DNA from: an uncultured Collinsella sp.
GTDB lineage: Bacteria; Actinomycetota; Coriobacteriia; Coriobacteriales; Coriobacteriaceae
Direction of reading: 5' to 3'
Length of the DNA stretch: 64,000 bases
Assembly: GCA_905209455.1 (NCBI GenBank)
Contig: CAJLTA010000009.1
Span: 6,093-70,092 of the forward strand
Within the stretch, counting starts at the first letter, position 1. The number at the start of each line of letters is the position of its first letter. The notes below the pieces were generated by a model. That model ran no database searches. It was not told where the DNA came from and saw only the letters and a list, made by a program, of their open reading frames with translations. The position numbers were made by a program, and so were the translations under genes. Of this stretch, positions 41,654 through 50,544 are shown piece by piece.

Positions 41654-42997
41654 CTAGTTCGCCATAACGCCTTCGGTCCAAGCCTCAACGTCCTCAATGC
41701 GCAGGACGTTGGCGACCTCGGCCACGCAGTCGACGCTGGCAAGCTCGGCGGCGGCAGCCTGGACATTCTTCTCGAGCGCGCGGTGCGTCAGGAAGATGAC
41801 CGAGCAGGCATCGCTGACGCCCGACTTGCCGTCCTCGACCTGGTTGATGAGCGAGATCGAGATGCTGTGCTTGGCAAAGATGTCGACCGTCTCGGACAGG
41901 GCGCCCACGCGGTCGGCGACCTTCAGGCGCACATAGTACTTGGTCTGGAGCTCGTCCATGGGCTTAAAGGCGAGATTGTGACCATAGGGCTCAATCTCGG
42001 GCAGCGGAGCCACGCCGCGGCTGATCTGCTCGGAGAGCGACAGGATATCGCCCACGACGGCGCTCGCGGTGGGGAAGGAGCCTGCGCCGGCACCGTAGAA
42101 CATGGTCTCGCCCACGGCGTCGCCTACCACGTAGACAGCGTTCATGGCGCCGTTGACCTTGGCGAGCATGTGATCGGCAGGGATCAGCGTGGGGTGCACG
42201 CGAACGTCGACGCCGGCGTCGGTGTTGCGGGCGATGCCGAGCAGCTTAATGGTGTAGCCGAGCTCGCGGGCCTGGGCGATGTCCTCGGCGCCGATGGTAC
42301 GGATACCCTGCTGGTACACATCATCGGTGGTCACGCGGGTGCCAAAGCCGATGGAGGCGAGGATCGCCGTCTTGCTGGCGGCGTCGAAGCCGTCGACGTC
42401 GGCGGACGGGTCGGCCTCGGCGTAGCCCTTGGCCTGGGCGTCGGCGAGCACGTCGGCGTAATCGGCGCCCTCGGCGTCCATGCGCGACAGGATGTAGTTG
42501 GTGGTGCCGTTGAGAATGCCGGCGATGGTCAGGATCTTGTTGCCCACCAAGTCGTGCTCGAGCGTGCTCACGATGGGGATGCCGCCGCCGCAGCTGGCCT
42601 CGCACTTAATTTGCACGCCGCATGCGCGCGCCTTCTCGGCGAGCGTCTCGACATGACGGCCCAGCAGGGCCTTGTTGGCAGAGACGACGTGCTTGCCGTT
42701 CTCGAAGGCGGTGGTAAAGATCTCGGTCGCGGGGTGCTCGCCGCCGATCAGCTCGACGACGATGTCGACGGCGGGGTCGGTGACGACGTCGTGCCAGTCG
42801 CTCGTAAAGGCCTCACGCTCAATACCGGCTGCCTCGGCCTGCTCCCAGGCAAGCGCGCAGGCGCGGGTCAGCTTAAGGTCGATGCCGTAGGCTGCCAGGT
42901 ACTCATCGTGGTGGCTCTTGATCAGACGGGCCACGCCGCCGCCGACGGTTCCCAGACCGATCAGACCGACGTTCACGGTGCGCAGGGGTTCGCTCAT
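41654..42997 (-). CDS. hom: Homoserine dehydrogenase
   Basis: This 447-residue enzyme reduces aspartate semialdehyde to homoserine for threonine and methionine synthesis. The NAD(P)-binding site is GLIGLGTVGGG (11-21). The catalytic region contains CEASCGGGIPI and the homoserine-DH core (DVDGFDAASK). A C-terminal ACT domain (about 360-440) would give threonine feedback control. The ATG at 42997 has GAAGGAGC upstream. A minus-strand -10-like TAGAAT sits at 43057-43052. The gene is followed by its own terminator. Confidence 0.93.
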   Translation of the reverse strand: MSEPLRTVNVGLIGLGTVGGGVARLIKSHHDEYLAAYGIDLKLTRACALAWEQAEAAGIEREAFTSDWHDVVTDPAVDIVVELIGGEHPATEIFTTAFENGKHVVSANKALLGRHVETLAEKARACGVQIKCEASCGGGIPIVSTLEHDLVGNKILTIAGILNGTTNYILSRMDAEGADYADVLADAQAKGYAEADPSADVDGFDAASKTAILASIGFGTRVTTDDVYQQGIRTIGAEDIAQARELGYTIKLLGIARNTDAGVDVRVHPTLIPADHMLAKVNGAMNAVYVVGDAVGETMFYGAGAGSFPTASAVVGDILSLSEQISRGVAPLPEIEPYGHNLAFKPMDELQTKYYVRLKVADRVGALSETVDIFAKHSISISLINQVEDGKSGVSDACSVIFLTHRALEKNVQAAAAELASVDCVAEVANVLRIEDVEAWTEGVMAN

Positions 42998-43245
42998 AGA
43001 TAGCTCCTTCGTGCATCTTATGGATGGATTAACCGCTTAAAGGTTGAGTGCATTCTAGCGTGAACCGAGGGCGCGTGCTCGCCAGGCAACAGGAGTCGCA
43101 CAAAACGGCACCCCCGAAACGCTGCGGAAACATTGGAAACATGCTCGCTACAAACGTAACCGTAACAAACTGTCAACGTTTGCACCATAAGGTTTGCCCT
43201 GTACCGCAAGACGGCCGCACCGCGGCCAGCGAAAAGGGGGACACC

Positions 43246-44412
43246 ATGTTTAGCATCAACAACGTACTTAACCGCAGGAGTTTCTTGGCTGGCGCCGCGG
43301 CGCTCGGTGGCACCGCGGCGCTCGCTGGTTGCTCGTCGGGTGGCTCGGAGGGCGGCTCCGCCGATGACGGCAAGACCTTCAAGATCGGTGTCATCGGCCC
43401 TCTGACCGGCGCCGCGGCAACCTATGGCGTTTCGGCCGAGAAGGGTGCCAAGCTCGCCGCCAAGGATTTCTCGACCAAGGACCTCAAACTCTCGCTTAAG
43501 TCCGAGGATGACGTCGCTGACGGCGAGAAGGCTATCAACGCCTTCAATACCCTGTGTGACTGGGGCATGCAGGCGCTCGTCGGTCCGGTCACCACCGGTG
43601 CTGCCGTCGCTGTCTCGGGCGAGATTGCCGACGACATGCTCATGGTCACGCCCTCGGCCTCGTCTCTCGACGTCACCAAGGATAAGACCACGGTCTTTCA
43701 GGTTTGCTTCACCGATCCCACCATGGGCGCCAGCGCCGCGAAGTTCTTGGCCGAGAAGTACGCGGATGCCAAGATTGCCCTGTTCTACAACTCCGGCGAT
43801 ACGTACAGCTCGGGTGTTGCCGATGCCTTTGCCGAGCAGGCCAAGGAGTCCAAACTTGATATCGTCGATACCGAGACCTTTAAGGACGATTCCTCCACGA
43901 GCTTTACCAACCAGCTCACCAAGGCCAAGGAGGCCGGCGCCACGCTCATCTTTGCGCCGATCTACTACACGCCGGCGTCCGTTTTGCTCAAGAACGCCAA
44001 GGACATGGGCTACGACATGACCCTCATGGGTACCGACGGCATGGACGGCCTACTCTCTGTGGAAGGCTTCGATACCTTTCTTGCCGAGGGCGTACTGCTC
44101 ATGACCCCGTTTTCGGCTGACGATGAGAAGAATGCCGACTTCGTCAAAGCCTATAAGGATGCCTACGACGAGACACCCAACCAGTTTGCCGCCGACGCCT
44201 ACGATTGCGTCCACGCCATTGTCGAGGCCATCGACAAGGCGGGGATTGACATTACGGCCGACGGTGCCGACATTGCCGGCGACCTTGCCCGTGCCATGCG
44301 CAAGATCAAGATCGAGGGCCTGACAGGCGAGCTGACGTGGAATGACGAGGGCCAGGTCGAAAAGCCCGCTACGGCCTATGTGATCCAGGACGGCAAGTAC
44401 ATCGCCGCCTAA
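43246..44412 (+). CDS. Branched-chain amino acid ABC transporter substrate-binding lipoprotein, first copy
   Basis: This 388-residue protein has a lipoprotein signal (RRSFLAGAAALGG, lipobox LAGC at about residue 30) with a twin-Arg pair, and a periplasmic-binding-protein type I domain of the LivJ family (IGVIGPLTGAAATYG, LVGPVTTGA, TPSASS, FAPIYYTPASVLLKNAKDMG). It binds amino acids such as Leu/Ile/Val, although a different ligand is possible. A second paralogue follows. Start ATG 43246 has GGGGG 7 nt upstream. Upstream, CAAACGT (43151) and ACGTTTG (43176) form an operator-like inverted repeat. Confidence 0.88.
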   Translation: MFSINNVLNRRSFLAGAAALGGTAALAGCSSGGSEGGSADDGKTFKIGVIGPLTGAAATYGVSAEKGAKLAAKDFSTKDLKLSLKSEDDVADGEKAINAFNTLCDWGMQALVGPVTTGAAVAVSGEIADDMLMVTPSASSLDVTKDKTTVFQVCFTDPTMGASAAKFLAEKYADAKIALFYNSGDTYSSGVADAFAEQAKESKLDIVDTETFKDDSSTSFTNQLTKAKEAGATLIFAPIYYTPASVLLKNAKDMGYDMTLMGTDGMDGLLSVEGFDTFLAEGVLLMTPFSADDEKNADFVKAYKDAYDETPNQFAADAYDCVHAIVEAIDKAGIDITADGADIAGDLARAMRKIKIEGLTGELTWNDEGQVEKPATAYVIQDGKYIAA

Positions 44413-44567
44413 GTGCGCATAAAGCGCGACCGGTGAGGCCGTTTTATTCAGGGAAGGGACGCCTGTAACAGAACGGAAACATTACTTTCACACAATAAAG
44501 TGGCCTTACTGCATAAAGTAATAGAAATACGCAGAATTATGGATAAATGAACAAATCCAAAGAAAAG

Positions 44568-44595
44568 TTGAAATAATCGCCACTTTCCTTAACTA
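44568..44595 (+). promoter_or_regulatory. Promoter upstream of the second binding-protein gene
   Basis: TTGAAA (44568-44573) is followed after 16 bp by TAACTA (44590-44595). It lies in an A/T-rich 271-bp gap between the two substrate-binding genes, about 90 bp before the second start. A GTCGGGT/ACCCGAC hairpin (44642-44662) lies in the leader. The A/T content, unusual in this GC-rich window, supports a promoter. Confidence 0.5.
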
Positions 44596-44683
44596 AAGCG
44601 TCTAGTATTTTGCGAACGCCGAACACGGCGAAGGATGGCCTGTCGGGTAACCGAAACCCGACGAGATTTGAGAGGAGAGCCGC

Positions 44684-45871
44684 ATGTCGAGCCTCACCGG
44701 TAAGTCATTGAACCCTGTTATGAATCGCAGGAGCGTTATCGCGAGCGCAGCAGGTCTGGGGGCGATGTCCATTCTAGCCGGCTGCTCCTCCAACGGCGGC
44801 GATAGCGGTTCCGCTTCGGGCGACGCTTCGTTTAAGATCGGCACCATCGGCCCGCTGACCGGTGCCAACGCGTCCTACGGCAAGTCCGTTACCCAGGGTG
44901 TCGAGCTTGGCTGCAAGGATTTCTCGACCAAGGAGCTGCCGCTTGCCAGCAAGGCCGAGGATGACCAGGCCGACGGCGAGAAGGCCGTCAACGCCTTCAA
45001 CACCCTGCTCGACTGGGGCATGCAGGCCCTCGTCGGCCCGACCACCACGGGTGCGTCGGTTGCCGTTGCCGCCGAGTGCGGTAACGACCCCAAGACGTTC
45101 ATGATCACCCCGTCCGCGTCCTCCGAGGACGTCACCGACGGCAAGGATTGCGTCTTCCAGGTTTGCTTCACCGACCCCAACCAGGGTGTCAACGCTGCCA
45201 AGTTCCTGGCGCAGAAGTATGCGGACGAGAAGTTCGTGCTGTTCTATAACTCCGGCGACGCATATTCTTCGGGCATCGCAGATTCCTTTAAGGCCCAGGC
45301 CGCTGAGTCCAAGCTCGAGATTGTTGACGAGGAGACCTTTAAGGACGACTCCGCCACGAGCTTTACGAACCAGCTGACCAAGGCCAAGCAGGCCGGCGCC
45401 ACCATGATCTTTGCGCCGATCTACTACACGCCGGCGTCCGTCCTGCTCAAGAACGCCAAGGACATGGGCTACGACGTCAAGATGATGGGCTGCGACGGCA
45501 TGGACGGCATCCTGGGCGTTGAGGGCTTCGATACCTCTCTTGCTGAGGGTCTGCTGCTCATGACCCCGTTCTCCGCCGACGACGAGAAGAACGCCGACTT
45601 CGTCAACGCTTACAAGGATAAGTACGGCGATACCCCCGACCAGTTTGCCGCCGACGCCTACGATGGCGTGCACGCGGTGGCCGAGGCCCTCAAGGAGGCC
45701 GGTCTTGGTGTCGACGCCGACCCGACCGAGGCCGCCGAGAAGCTGTCCAAGGCTATGCTCAAGATTACCGTTGACGGTCTGACCGGCAAGCTCACCTGGA
45801 ACGATAAGGGCCAGGTCCAGAAGGAGCCCACGGCGTACGTCATCACCGACGGCAAGTACGTACAGGCCTAA
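44684..45871 (+). CDS. Branched-chain amino acid ABC transporter substrate-binding lipoprotein, second copy
   Basis: This 395-residue protein is a paralogue of the preceding gene product. It shares long identical stretches, such as TFKDDS..TSFTNQLTKAK and FAPIYYTPASVLLKNAKDMG. It has a lipobox LAGC after NRRSVIASAAGLG. The LivJ-type fold should bind a branched-chain or similar amino acid. It has its own promoter-like site and is separated from livH by two hairpins. The AGGAG before the ATG lies 7-8 nt upstream. The differences between the copies suggest distinct ligands or expression levels. Confidence 0.9.
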   Translation: MSSLTGKSLNPVMNRRSVIASAAGLGAMSILAGCSSNGGDSGSASGDASFKIGTIGPLTGANASYGKSVTQGVELGCKDFSTKELPLASKAEDDQADGEKAVNAFNTLLDWGMQALVGPTTTGASVAVAAECGNDPKTFMITPSASSEDVTDGKDCVFQVCFTDPNQGVNAAKFLAQKYADEKFVLFYNSGDAYSSGIADSFKAQAAESKLEIVDEETFKDDSATSFTNQLTKAKQAGATMIFAPIYYTPASVLLKNAKDMGYDVKMMGCDGMDGILGVEGFDTSLAEGLLLMTPFSADDEKNADFVNAYKDKYGDTPDQFAADAYDGVHAVAEALKEAGLGVDADPTEAAEKLSKAMLKITVDGLTGKLTWNDKGQVQKEPTAYVITDGKYVQA

Positions 45872-45903
45872 TTGGCCGCCTTACATAGAGCGGTTTTGAT
45901 CCC

Positions 45904-45933
45904 AAGCAGGGGAGGTTTTGGCCTTCCCTGCTT
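45904..45933 (+). promoter_or_regulatory. Stem-loop between binding-protein gene and livH
   Basis: AAGCAGGGGAGG (45904-45915) pairs with CCTTCCCTGCTT (45922-45933), one G-T wobble, around a 6-nt loop. No T-run follows, so it should act as a partial terminator or 3'-end stabiliser. It would leave more binding-protein mRNA than permease mRNA. A second small hairpin GGGACG/CGTCCC (45946-45963) follows. Confidence 0.55.
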
Positions 45934-46010
45934 GCTTGGTATCTAGGGACGATGTAACGTCCCTGTTTCATACATCAACTGGAAACCTATTCGAAAGGGG
46001 GATGTGGAAC

Positions 46011-46892
46011 ATGACGGTCTTTATCCAATACCTGGTCAACGGCCTGTCCATGGGCAGCGTCTACGCCATCATCGCGTTGGGCTACACCATGGTCTACGGT
46101 ATCGCCAAGATGCTGAACTTCGCTCACGGCGACGTCATCATGGTCGGTGCCTATGTCTCGTTCTGCGCCACGTCGTATCTCGGCCTCCCGGGCTGGGTAT
46201 CTGTAATTCTTTCTTGTGTGGTCTGCACGGTTCTCGGCGTTCTCATTGAGGGTCTGGCCTATAAGCCGCTGCGCCAAGCAGGCCCGCTGGCCGTTCTGAT
46301 CACGGCTATCGGCGTGTCTTACTTCCTGCAGAACGCCGCGCAGCTTCTGTGGGGCGCCACGCCCAAGAACTTCACTTCGCTCGTCACCTTCCAGGTGCCG
46401 GAGTTCTTGGCCAAGTTCAACGTAAGCGCCGTCTCGCTCGTCACCATCGTCGCCTGCCTGGTTATCATGGCCGGCCTGATGTTCTTTACAGGTAAGACCA
46501 AGATGGGCAAGGCCATGCGCGCCGTGTCCGAGGACAAGGCCGCCGCTCAGCTCATGGGCATCAACGTCAACCGCACCATCTCGATGACGTTTGCCATCGG
46601 CTCGGCGCTTGCCGCCATCGCCGGCGTGCTCCTGTGCTCCTACTCGCCGGTGCTGCAGCCCACGACGGGTGCCATGCCTGGCATCAAGGCCTTCGACGCC
46701 GCTGTCTTCGGCGGCATCGGCTCCATCCCCGGTGCCTTTGTCGGTGGCATTCTCATCGGCATCATCGAGGCGATGGCGCAGGCTTACATTTCCACGAGCC
46801 TTGCCAACTCCATCGTCTTTGGTGTTTTGATCATCGTCCTGCTCGTCAAGCCTGCCGGCCTCTTGGGCAAGTACGTCCCCGAGAAGGTGTAG
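46011..46892 (+). CDS. livH: Branched-chain amino acid ABC transporter permease LivH
   Basis: This 293-residue permease has eight or so transmembrane helices and the LivH features (QYLVNGLSMGSVYAIIALGYTMVYG, LNFAHGDVIMVGAY). It starts at the ATG 46011, 9 nt after AAAGGGGG; an ATG at 46002 is too close to the site. It forms the membrane channel with LivM. The next gene follows without a gap, as in the usual livHMGF order. Confidence 0.92.
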   Translation: MTVFIQYLVNGLSMGSVYAIIALGYTMVYGIAKMLNFAHGDVIMVGAYVSFCATSYLGLPGWVSVILSCVVCTVLGVLIEGLAYKPLRQAGPLAVLITAIGVSYFLQNAAQLLWGATPKNFTSLVTFQVPEFLAKFNVSAVSLVTIVACLVIMAGLMFFTGKTKMGKAMRAVSEDKAAAQLMGINVNRTISMTFAIGSALAAIAGVLLCSYSPVLQPTTGAMPGIKAFDAAVFGGIGSIPGAFVGGILIGIIEAMAQAYISTSLANSIVFGVLIIVLLVKPAGLLGKYVPEKV

Positions 46893-46901
46893 GTGAGCGT
46901 T

Positions 46902-47981
46902 ATGAAGTTTCTTAAAGACAGGCAGACGCGTCACGATTTTGTTACGTACGCCATGTGCCTTGTGGCGTTCGCCATCGTGTTCTTTATGCAGTCTAACCAC
47001 ATGATTCCGCGCATGATTGCCGGTCAGCTGGTTCCCATCACGGCCTATATCGTCATGGCCATCTCCCTTAACCTCGTCGTCGGCATCGCGGGCGACTTGT
47101 CGCTGGGCCACGCGGGCTTTATGAGCGTCGGCGCCTATACGGGCATCGTCACTGCCGTCGCGCTGGAGAGCGCCGTTCCCTCCGATCCTGTGCGCCTTAT
47201 CATCAGCATCGTGGTCGGTGCCATCGCCGCTGCCATCCTGGGCTTCTTGATCGGCATCCCGGTCCTTCGCCTGAGCGGCGATTACCTGGCTATCGTGACG
47301 CTGGCCTTTGGCGAGATCATCAAAGAGATCGTCACCTGCCTTATCGTGGGCGTCGATTCCCGCGGCCTGCATGTGATCTTTAACATCACGGGTAACTCCA
47401 CGATCGACGACCTGCACCTGCTCGAGGACGGCACCGCCATCATCAAGGGCGCGCAGGGCGCATCGGGCGTGTCGACCTATTCGACCTTCCTTGCCGGCGC
47501 AATCCTGGTTATGGTCGCGCTCGTGATTGTGCTCAACCTGGTTCGCAGCCGTACCGGCCGTGCCATTATGGCCGTGCGCGATAACAAGATTGCAGCCGAG
47601 TCCGTAGGCATCTCCGTCACCGAGTACCGCATGATCGCCTTCGTGGTTTCCGCTGCCCTCGCCGGTGCTGCCGGAGCCCTCTTCGGCGGTAACTTCTCGC
47701 AGCTCTCCGCCACCAAGTTCGACTTCAACACGTCCATTCTCATCCTGGTGTTCGTGGTCCTGGGCGGTCTGGGCAATATGCGCGGCTCCGTCATCGCGGC
47801 GGCGCTGCTCACGGTGCTTCCCGAGCTGCTTCGTCAGTTCTCGGACTACCGCATGCTCATCTACGCCATCGTGCTGATCCTGGTCATGATTTTTACCAAC
47901 AACCCGCAGCTCAAGGCGTTCTTCGGTCGCGTCAAGGACCGCTTTGCTTCCAAGAAGGAGGTGGCAGCCGATGCCCAGTAA
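46902..47981 (+). CDS. livM: Branched-chain amino acid ABC transporter permease LivM
   Basis: This 359-residue permease has LivM features (SLNLVVGIAGDLSLGHAGFMSVGAY and, later, EYRMIAFVVSAALAGAAGALF). Start ATG 46902 has AGGTGAG 4 nt upstream; a GTG at 46893 is the alternative. Its last 11 bp overlap livG. Together with LivH it makes the translocation pathway. A Lys-rich tail (KDRFASKKEVAADAQ) ends the protein. Confidence 0.92.
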   Translation: MKFLKDRQTRHDFVTYAMCLVAFAIVFFMQSNHMIPRMIAGQLVPITAYIVMAISLNLVVGIAGDLSLGHAGFMSVGAYTGIVTAVALESAVPSDPVRLIISIVVGAIAAAILGFLIGIPVLRLSGDYLAIVTLAFGEIIKEIVTCLIVGVDSRGLHVIFNITGNSTIDDLHLLEDGTAIIKGAQGASGVSTYSTFLAGAILVMVALVIVLNLVRSRTGRAIMAVRDNKIAAESVGISVTEYRMIAFVVSAALAGAAGALFGGNFSQLSATKFDFNTSILILVFVVLGGLGNMRGSVIAAALLTVLPELLRQFSDYRMLIYAIVLILVMIFTNNPQLKAFFGRVKDRFASKKEVAADAQ

Positions 47982-48831
47982 ATTTGAGTTCAAGAAGGGC
48001 AAGATGGTCCCGTATCCTTCTGGCGCCATCGTTCCCGATCGTGACCTGGGCGAGCGCCCTGCACTCGAGTGCATCCACCTGGGCATTGAGTTCGGTGGCC
48101 TTAAGGCAGTCGACGACTTTAGCCTGACTATCGGCAAGACCGAGATCGCCGGTCTGATCGGTCCCAACGGCGCCGGCAAGACCACGGTCTTCAACCTGCT
48201 CACCAAGGTGTACCAGCCCACGCATGGCACCATCCTGCTCGACGGCGAGGACACTTCGGGCAAGTCGGTCTACCAGGTCAACCGCATGGGTATTGCCCGT
48301 ACCTTCCAGAACATTCGCCTATTCAACACCATGACGGTGGAGGATAACGTCAAGGTCGGCCTGCATAACCAGGAGCGCTACTCCGGTTTTGAGGGCGTGC
48401 TGCGCCTGCCTACGTATTGGAAGCACGAGAAGGCCGCCCACGAGCGCGCCATGGAGCTGCTGTCCATTTTTGACATGGAGCACCTGGCAAATGAACAGGC
48501 CGGCTCGCTTCCTTACGGCGCCCAGCGTCGTCTGGAGATCGTCCGCGCGCTTGCAACCAACCCCAAGCTACTGCTGCTCGATGAGCCTGCCGCCGGCATG
48601 AACCCGTCCGAGACCGCGGAGCTCATGGAGAACATCGTCAAGATTCGCGACACCTTTGGCATTGCCATCATGCTTATCGAGCATGATATGTCGCTCGTTA
48701 TGAACATCTGCGAGGGCATCTGCGTGCTTAACTTTGGCAAGGTTATCGCCAAGGGCACGGCAGAGGAAATCCAGAACAACGACGCCGTTATCGAGGCGTA
48801 TCTGGGTAAGCAGGATAAGGGGGAGAACTAA
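47971..48831 (+). CDS. livG: Branched-chain amino acid ABC transporter ATPase LivG
   Basis: This 286-residue ATPase has Walker A GPNGAGKT (about residues 65-72), a signature-like motif LPYGAQRR and Walker B LLLLDEPAAGMNP. The LivG-specific NIRLFNTMTVEDNV segment is present. The start is ATG 47971, with AAGGAGGT upstream, inside the end of livM. A Leu/Arg-rich N-terminal extension of about 30 residues precedes the ATPase fold. Confidence 0.92.
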   Translation: MPSKFEFKKGKMVPYPSGAIVPDRDLGERPALECIHLGIEFGGLKAVDDFSLTIGKTEIAGLIGPNGAGKTTVFNLLTKVYQPTHGTILLDGEDTSGKSVYQVNRMGIARTFQNIRLFNTMTVEDNVKVGLHNQERYSGFEGVLRLPTYWKHEKAAHERAMELLSIFDMEHLANEQAGSLPYGAQRRLEIVRALATNPKLLLLDEPAAGMNPSETAELMENIVKIRDTFGIAIMLIEHDMSLVMNICEGICVLNFGKVIAKGTAEEIQNNDAVIEAYLGKQDKGEN

Positions 48832-49545
48832 ATGGCAGAGCCGATGCTTTCCGTCTACATCATCAACGTCTGGTACGGCGCCATCCACGCCATCAAGGAC
48901 ATCTCCTTTAACGTTAACGAGGGCGAGATCGTGGCCTTGATTGGTGCCAACGGTGCCGGCAAGTCCACAACGCTCAAGACCATCTCGGGCCTGCTGCGCT
49001 CCAAGACCGGCTCCATCAAGTTTATGGGCGAGGACATTACCCATACGCCCGCCGACAAGCTGGTTGGTAAGGGCCTGGCTCAGGTTCCCGAGGGTCGTCG
49101 CGCCTTTTTGCAGATGACGGTTGAGGAGAACCTGGAGATGGGCGCCTACACGCAGCCCAAGTCCACGGTGGCTCCGGGCCTCGAGCGCGTCTACGAGCAG
49201 TTCCCGCGCCTGAAGGAACGCCGTCGCCAGGTCGCCGGCACCCTTTCGGGCGGTGAGCAGCAGATGCTTGTTATGGGGCGCGCTCTTATGAGTAACCCCA
49301 GACTGCTTATGCTCGACGAGCCTTCCATGGGTCTGGCGCCGATTCTGATTGAGCAGATCTTCCAGATTGTCGAGGACCTGCACAAGGCCGGCACCACGGT
49401 GCTTCTGGTCGAGCAAAACGCACAGATGGCTCTTTCCATCGCCACGCGCGGCTACGTGCTCGAGACCGGCAAGATCACCATGACCGGCACGGGCCAAGAA
49501 CTCCTGCACGACGATAACGTGCGTAAGGCCTACCTGGGTGGTTAG
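48832..49545 (+). CDS. livF: Branched-chain amino acid ABC transporter ATPase LivF
   Basis: This 237-residue ATPase has Walker A GANGAGKS, signature LSGGEQQ and Walker B RLLMLDEPSMGLAP. The LivF-type VPEGRRAF segment is present. It starts directly after livG (GGGGGAGAACTAA overlap region). It is the last gene of the system. A terminator hairpin follows at 49620. Confidence 0.93.
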   Translation: MAEPMLSVYIINVWYGAIHAIKDISFNVNEGEIVALIGANGAGKSTTLKTISGLLRSKTGSIKFMGEDITHTPADKLVGKGLAQVPEGRRAFLQMTVEENLEMGAYTQPKSTVAPGLERVYEQFPRLKERRRQVAGTLSGGEQQMLVMGRALMSNPRLLMLDEPSMGLAPILIEQIFQIVEDLHKAGTTVLLVEQNAQMALSIATRGYVLETGKITMTGTGQELLHDDNVRKAYLGG

Positions 49546-49619
49546 GCGGTTCCGCCGTTCTACCGAACGGCGGACCAGTCGACGCTGCGCGGGCACCAGG
49601 GCGACAACTTGTCATTCAA

Positions 49620-49659
49620 AGAGGACGGCATGACCAGAAGGTCTATGCCGCCCTCTTTT
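49620..49659 (+). terminator. Terminator after livF
   Basis: AGAGGACGGCAT (49620-49631) pairs with ATGCCGCCCTCT (49645-49656) with one A-C mismatch. A four-T run follows. An upstream TCCGCCGTT/AACGGCGGA hairpin lies just after the livF stop (about 49552-49574). Confidence 0.65.
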
Positions 49660-49738
49660 CATGCCAATTTGTTCGCCCTGGCGCCCGCTCGCTGTCGGTC
49701 CCCTGCCTGCGGCGTTACTTTGGTCTGCCCCCCTTTAT

Positions 49739-49803
49739 GTTGCGGTGGAATAGGGACTAAATGGGAGTCTCAGAGGCCAAAACAGTCCCTATTCCACCGC
49801 AAC
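49739..49803. repeat. 20-bp perfect palindrome with TAGGGACT core (REP-like)
   Basis: The left arm at 49739-49758 and the right arm at 49784-49803 are perfect inverse copies (GTTGCGGTGGAATAGGGACT and its complement) with a 25-nt loop. No T-run follows. It fills part of the 318-bp gap between livF and cutC. Arms carry the GGGAC/GTCCC core shared with the other palindromes. Confidence 0.75.
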
Positions 49804-49863
49804 TTCATGGGGATGTGTGACAATGCCCGTCGGAAAACGTCTGTTGTCTTTGGGGGTCCATCT

Positions 49864-50541
49864 ATGCTGTACGAGTTTTGTGCCGAGAACTTTGAGCGAG
49901 TGCCAGCGGCCATCGAGGCCGGTGCGAGGCGCATTGAGCTGTGTGACAACCTCGCCGTCGGTGGCACCACGCCTTCGGCCGGCGTTATCAGCGCTACAAC
50001 CAACTATGCCCACGAACAAGATGCACGGGTGATGTGCATGATCCGTCCGCGTGGCGGCGACTTTCACTACAACCAGGATGAGCTGCGCATGATGGAGATG
50101 GACTTGGGCCTTGCCGTGAGTGCGGGCGTTGACGGCTTGGTCTTTGGCTGCTGCAAACCCTGCGCTGGCGGATGGGCGCTCGACGAGCTTACGCTTGGCG
50201 CCCTCGTGATGGCTGCGGGCTGCGCGACCGAGGAATGTAAGCGTGAGCCCATCGACATCACCTTCCACATGGCATTTGACCAGCTCTCGCCCGAGGCTCA
50301 GCTCGATGCGATTGATACACTTGCCGACTGCGGCGTTACGCGCATCCTCACGCATGGCGGCGCTGCCGGTACGTCGATCGAGGATAATTTCGATCACCTG
50401 ACTCGTTTAATCGAGTATGCGGGCGATCGTTTGACCATCCTTCCCGGCGGCGGCATCACTACGGCAAATCGCGACGCGGTCGCGGCGGCGCTAGGCGTCT
50501 CCGAGCTCCATGGCACCAAGATCGTGCCGCTAGAGGTATAA
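49864..50541 (+). CDS. cutC: CutC family protein
   Basis: This 225-residue protein is a CutC-type TIM barrel (YEFCAENFERVPAAIEAGARRIELCDNLAVGGTTPS, MIRPRGGDF). The family was linked to copper homeostasis, but its enzymatic role is uncertain. The ATG at 49864 has a GGGGG site 7 nt upstream; the longer ORF frame from 49609 lies through the palindrome and terminator and has no such site. A GalT/HIT-like gene begins 3 bp after the stop. Confidence 0.88.
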   Translation: MLYEFCAENFERVPAAIEAGARRIELCDNLAVGGTTPSAGVISATTNYAHEQDARVMCMIRPRGGDFHYNQDELRMMEMDLGLAVSAGVDGLVFGCCKPCAGGWALDELTLGALVMAAGCATEECKREPIDITFHMAFDQLSPEAQLDAIDTLADCGVTRILTHGGAAGTSIEDNFDHLTRLIEYAGDRLTILPGGGITTANRDAVAAALGVSELHGTKIVPLEV

Positions 50542-50544
50542 CCC

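Noticed and set aside
45987..48263. 758-codon minus-strand ORF opposite livH-livM-livG
   Set aside because: It crosses three clearly assigned genes and has a His/Asp/Gly-biased shadow composition.
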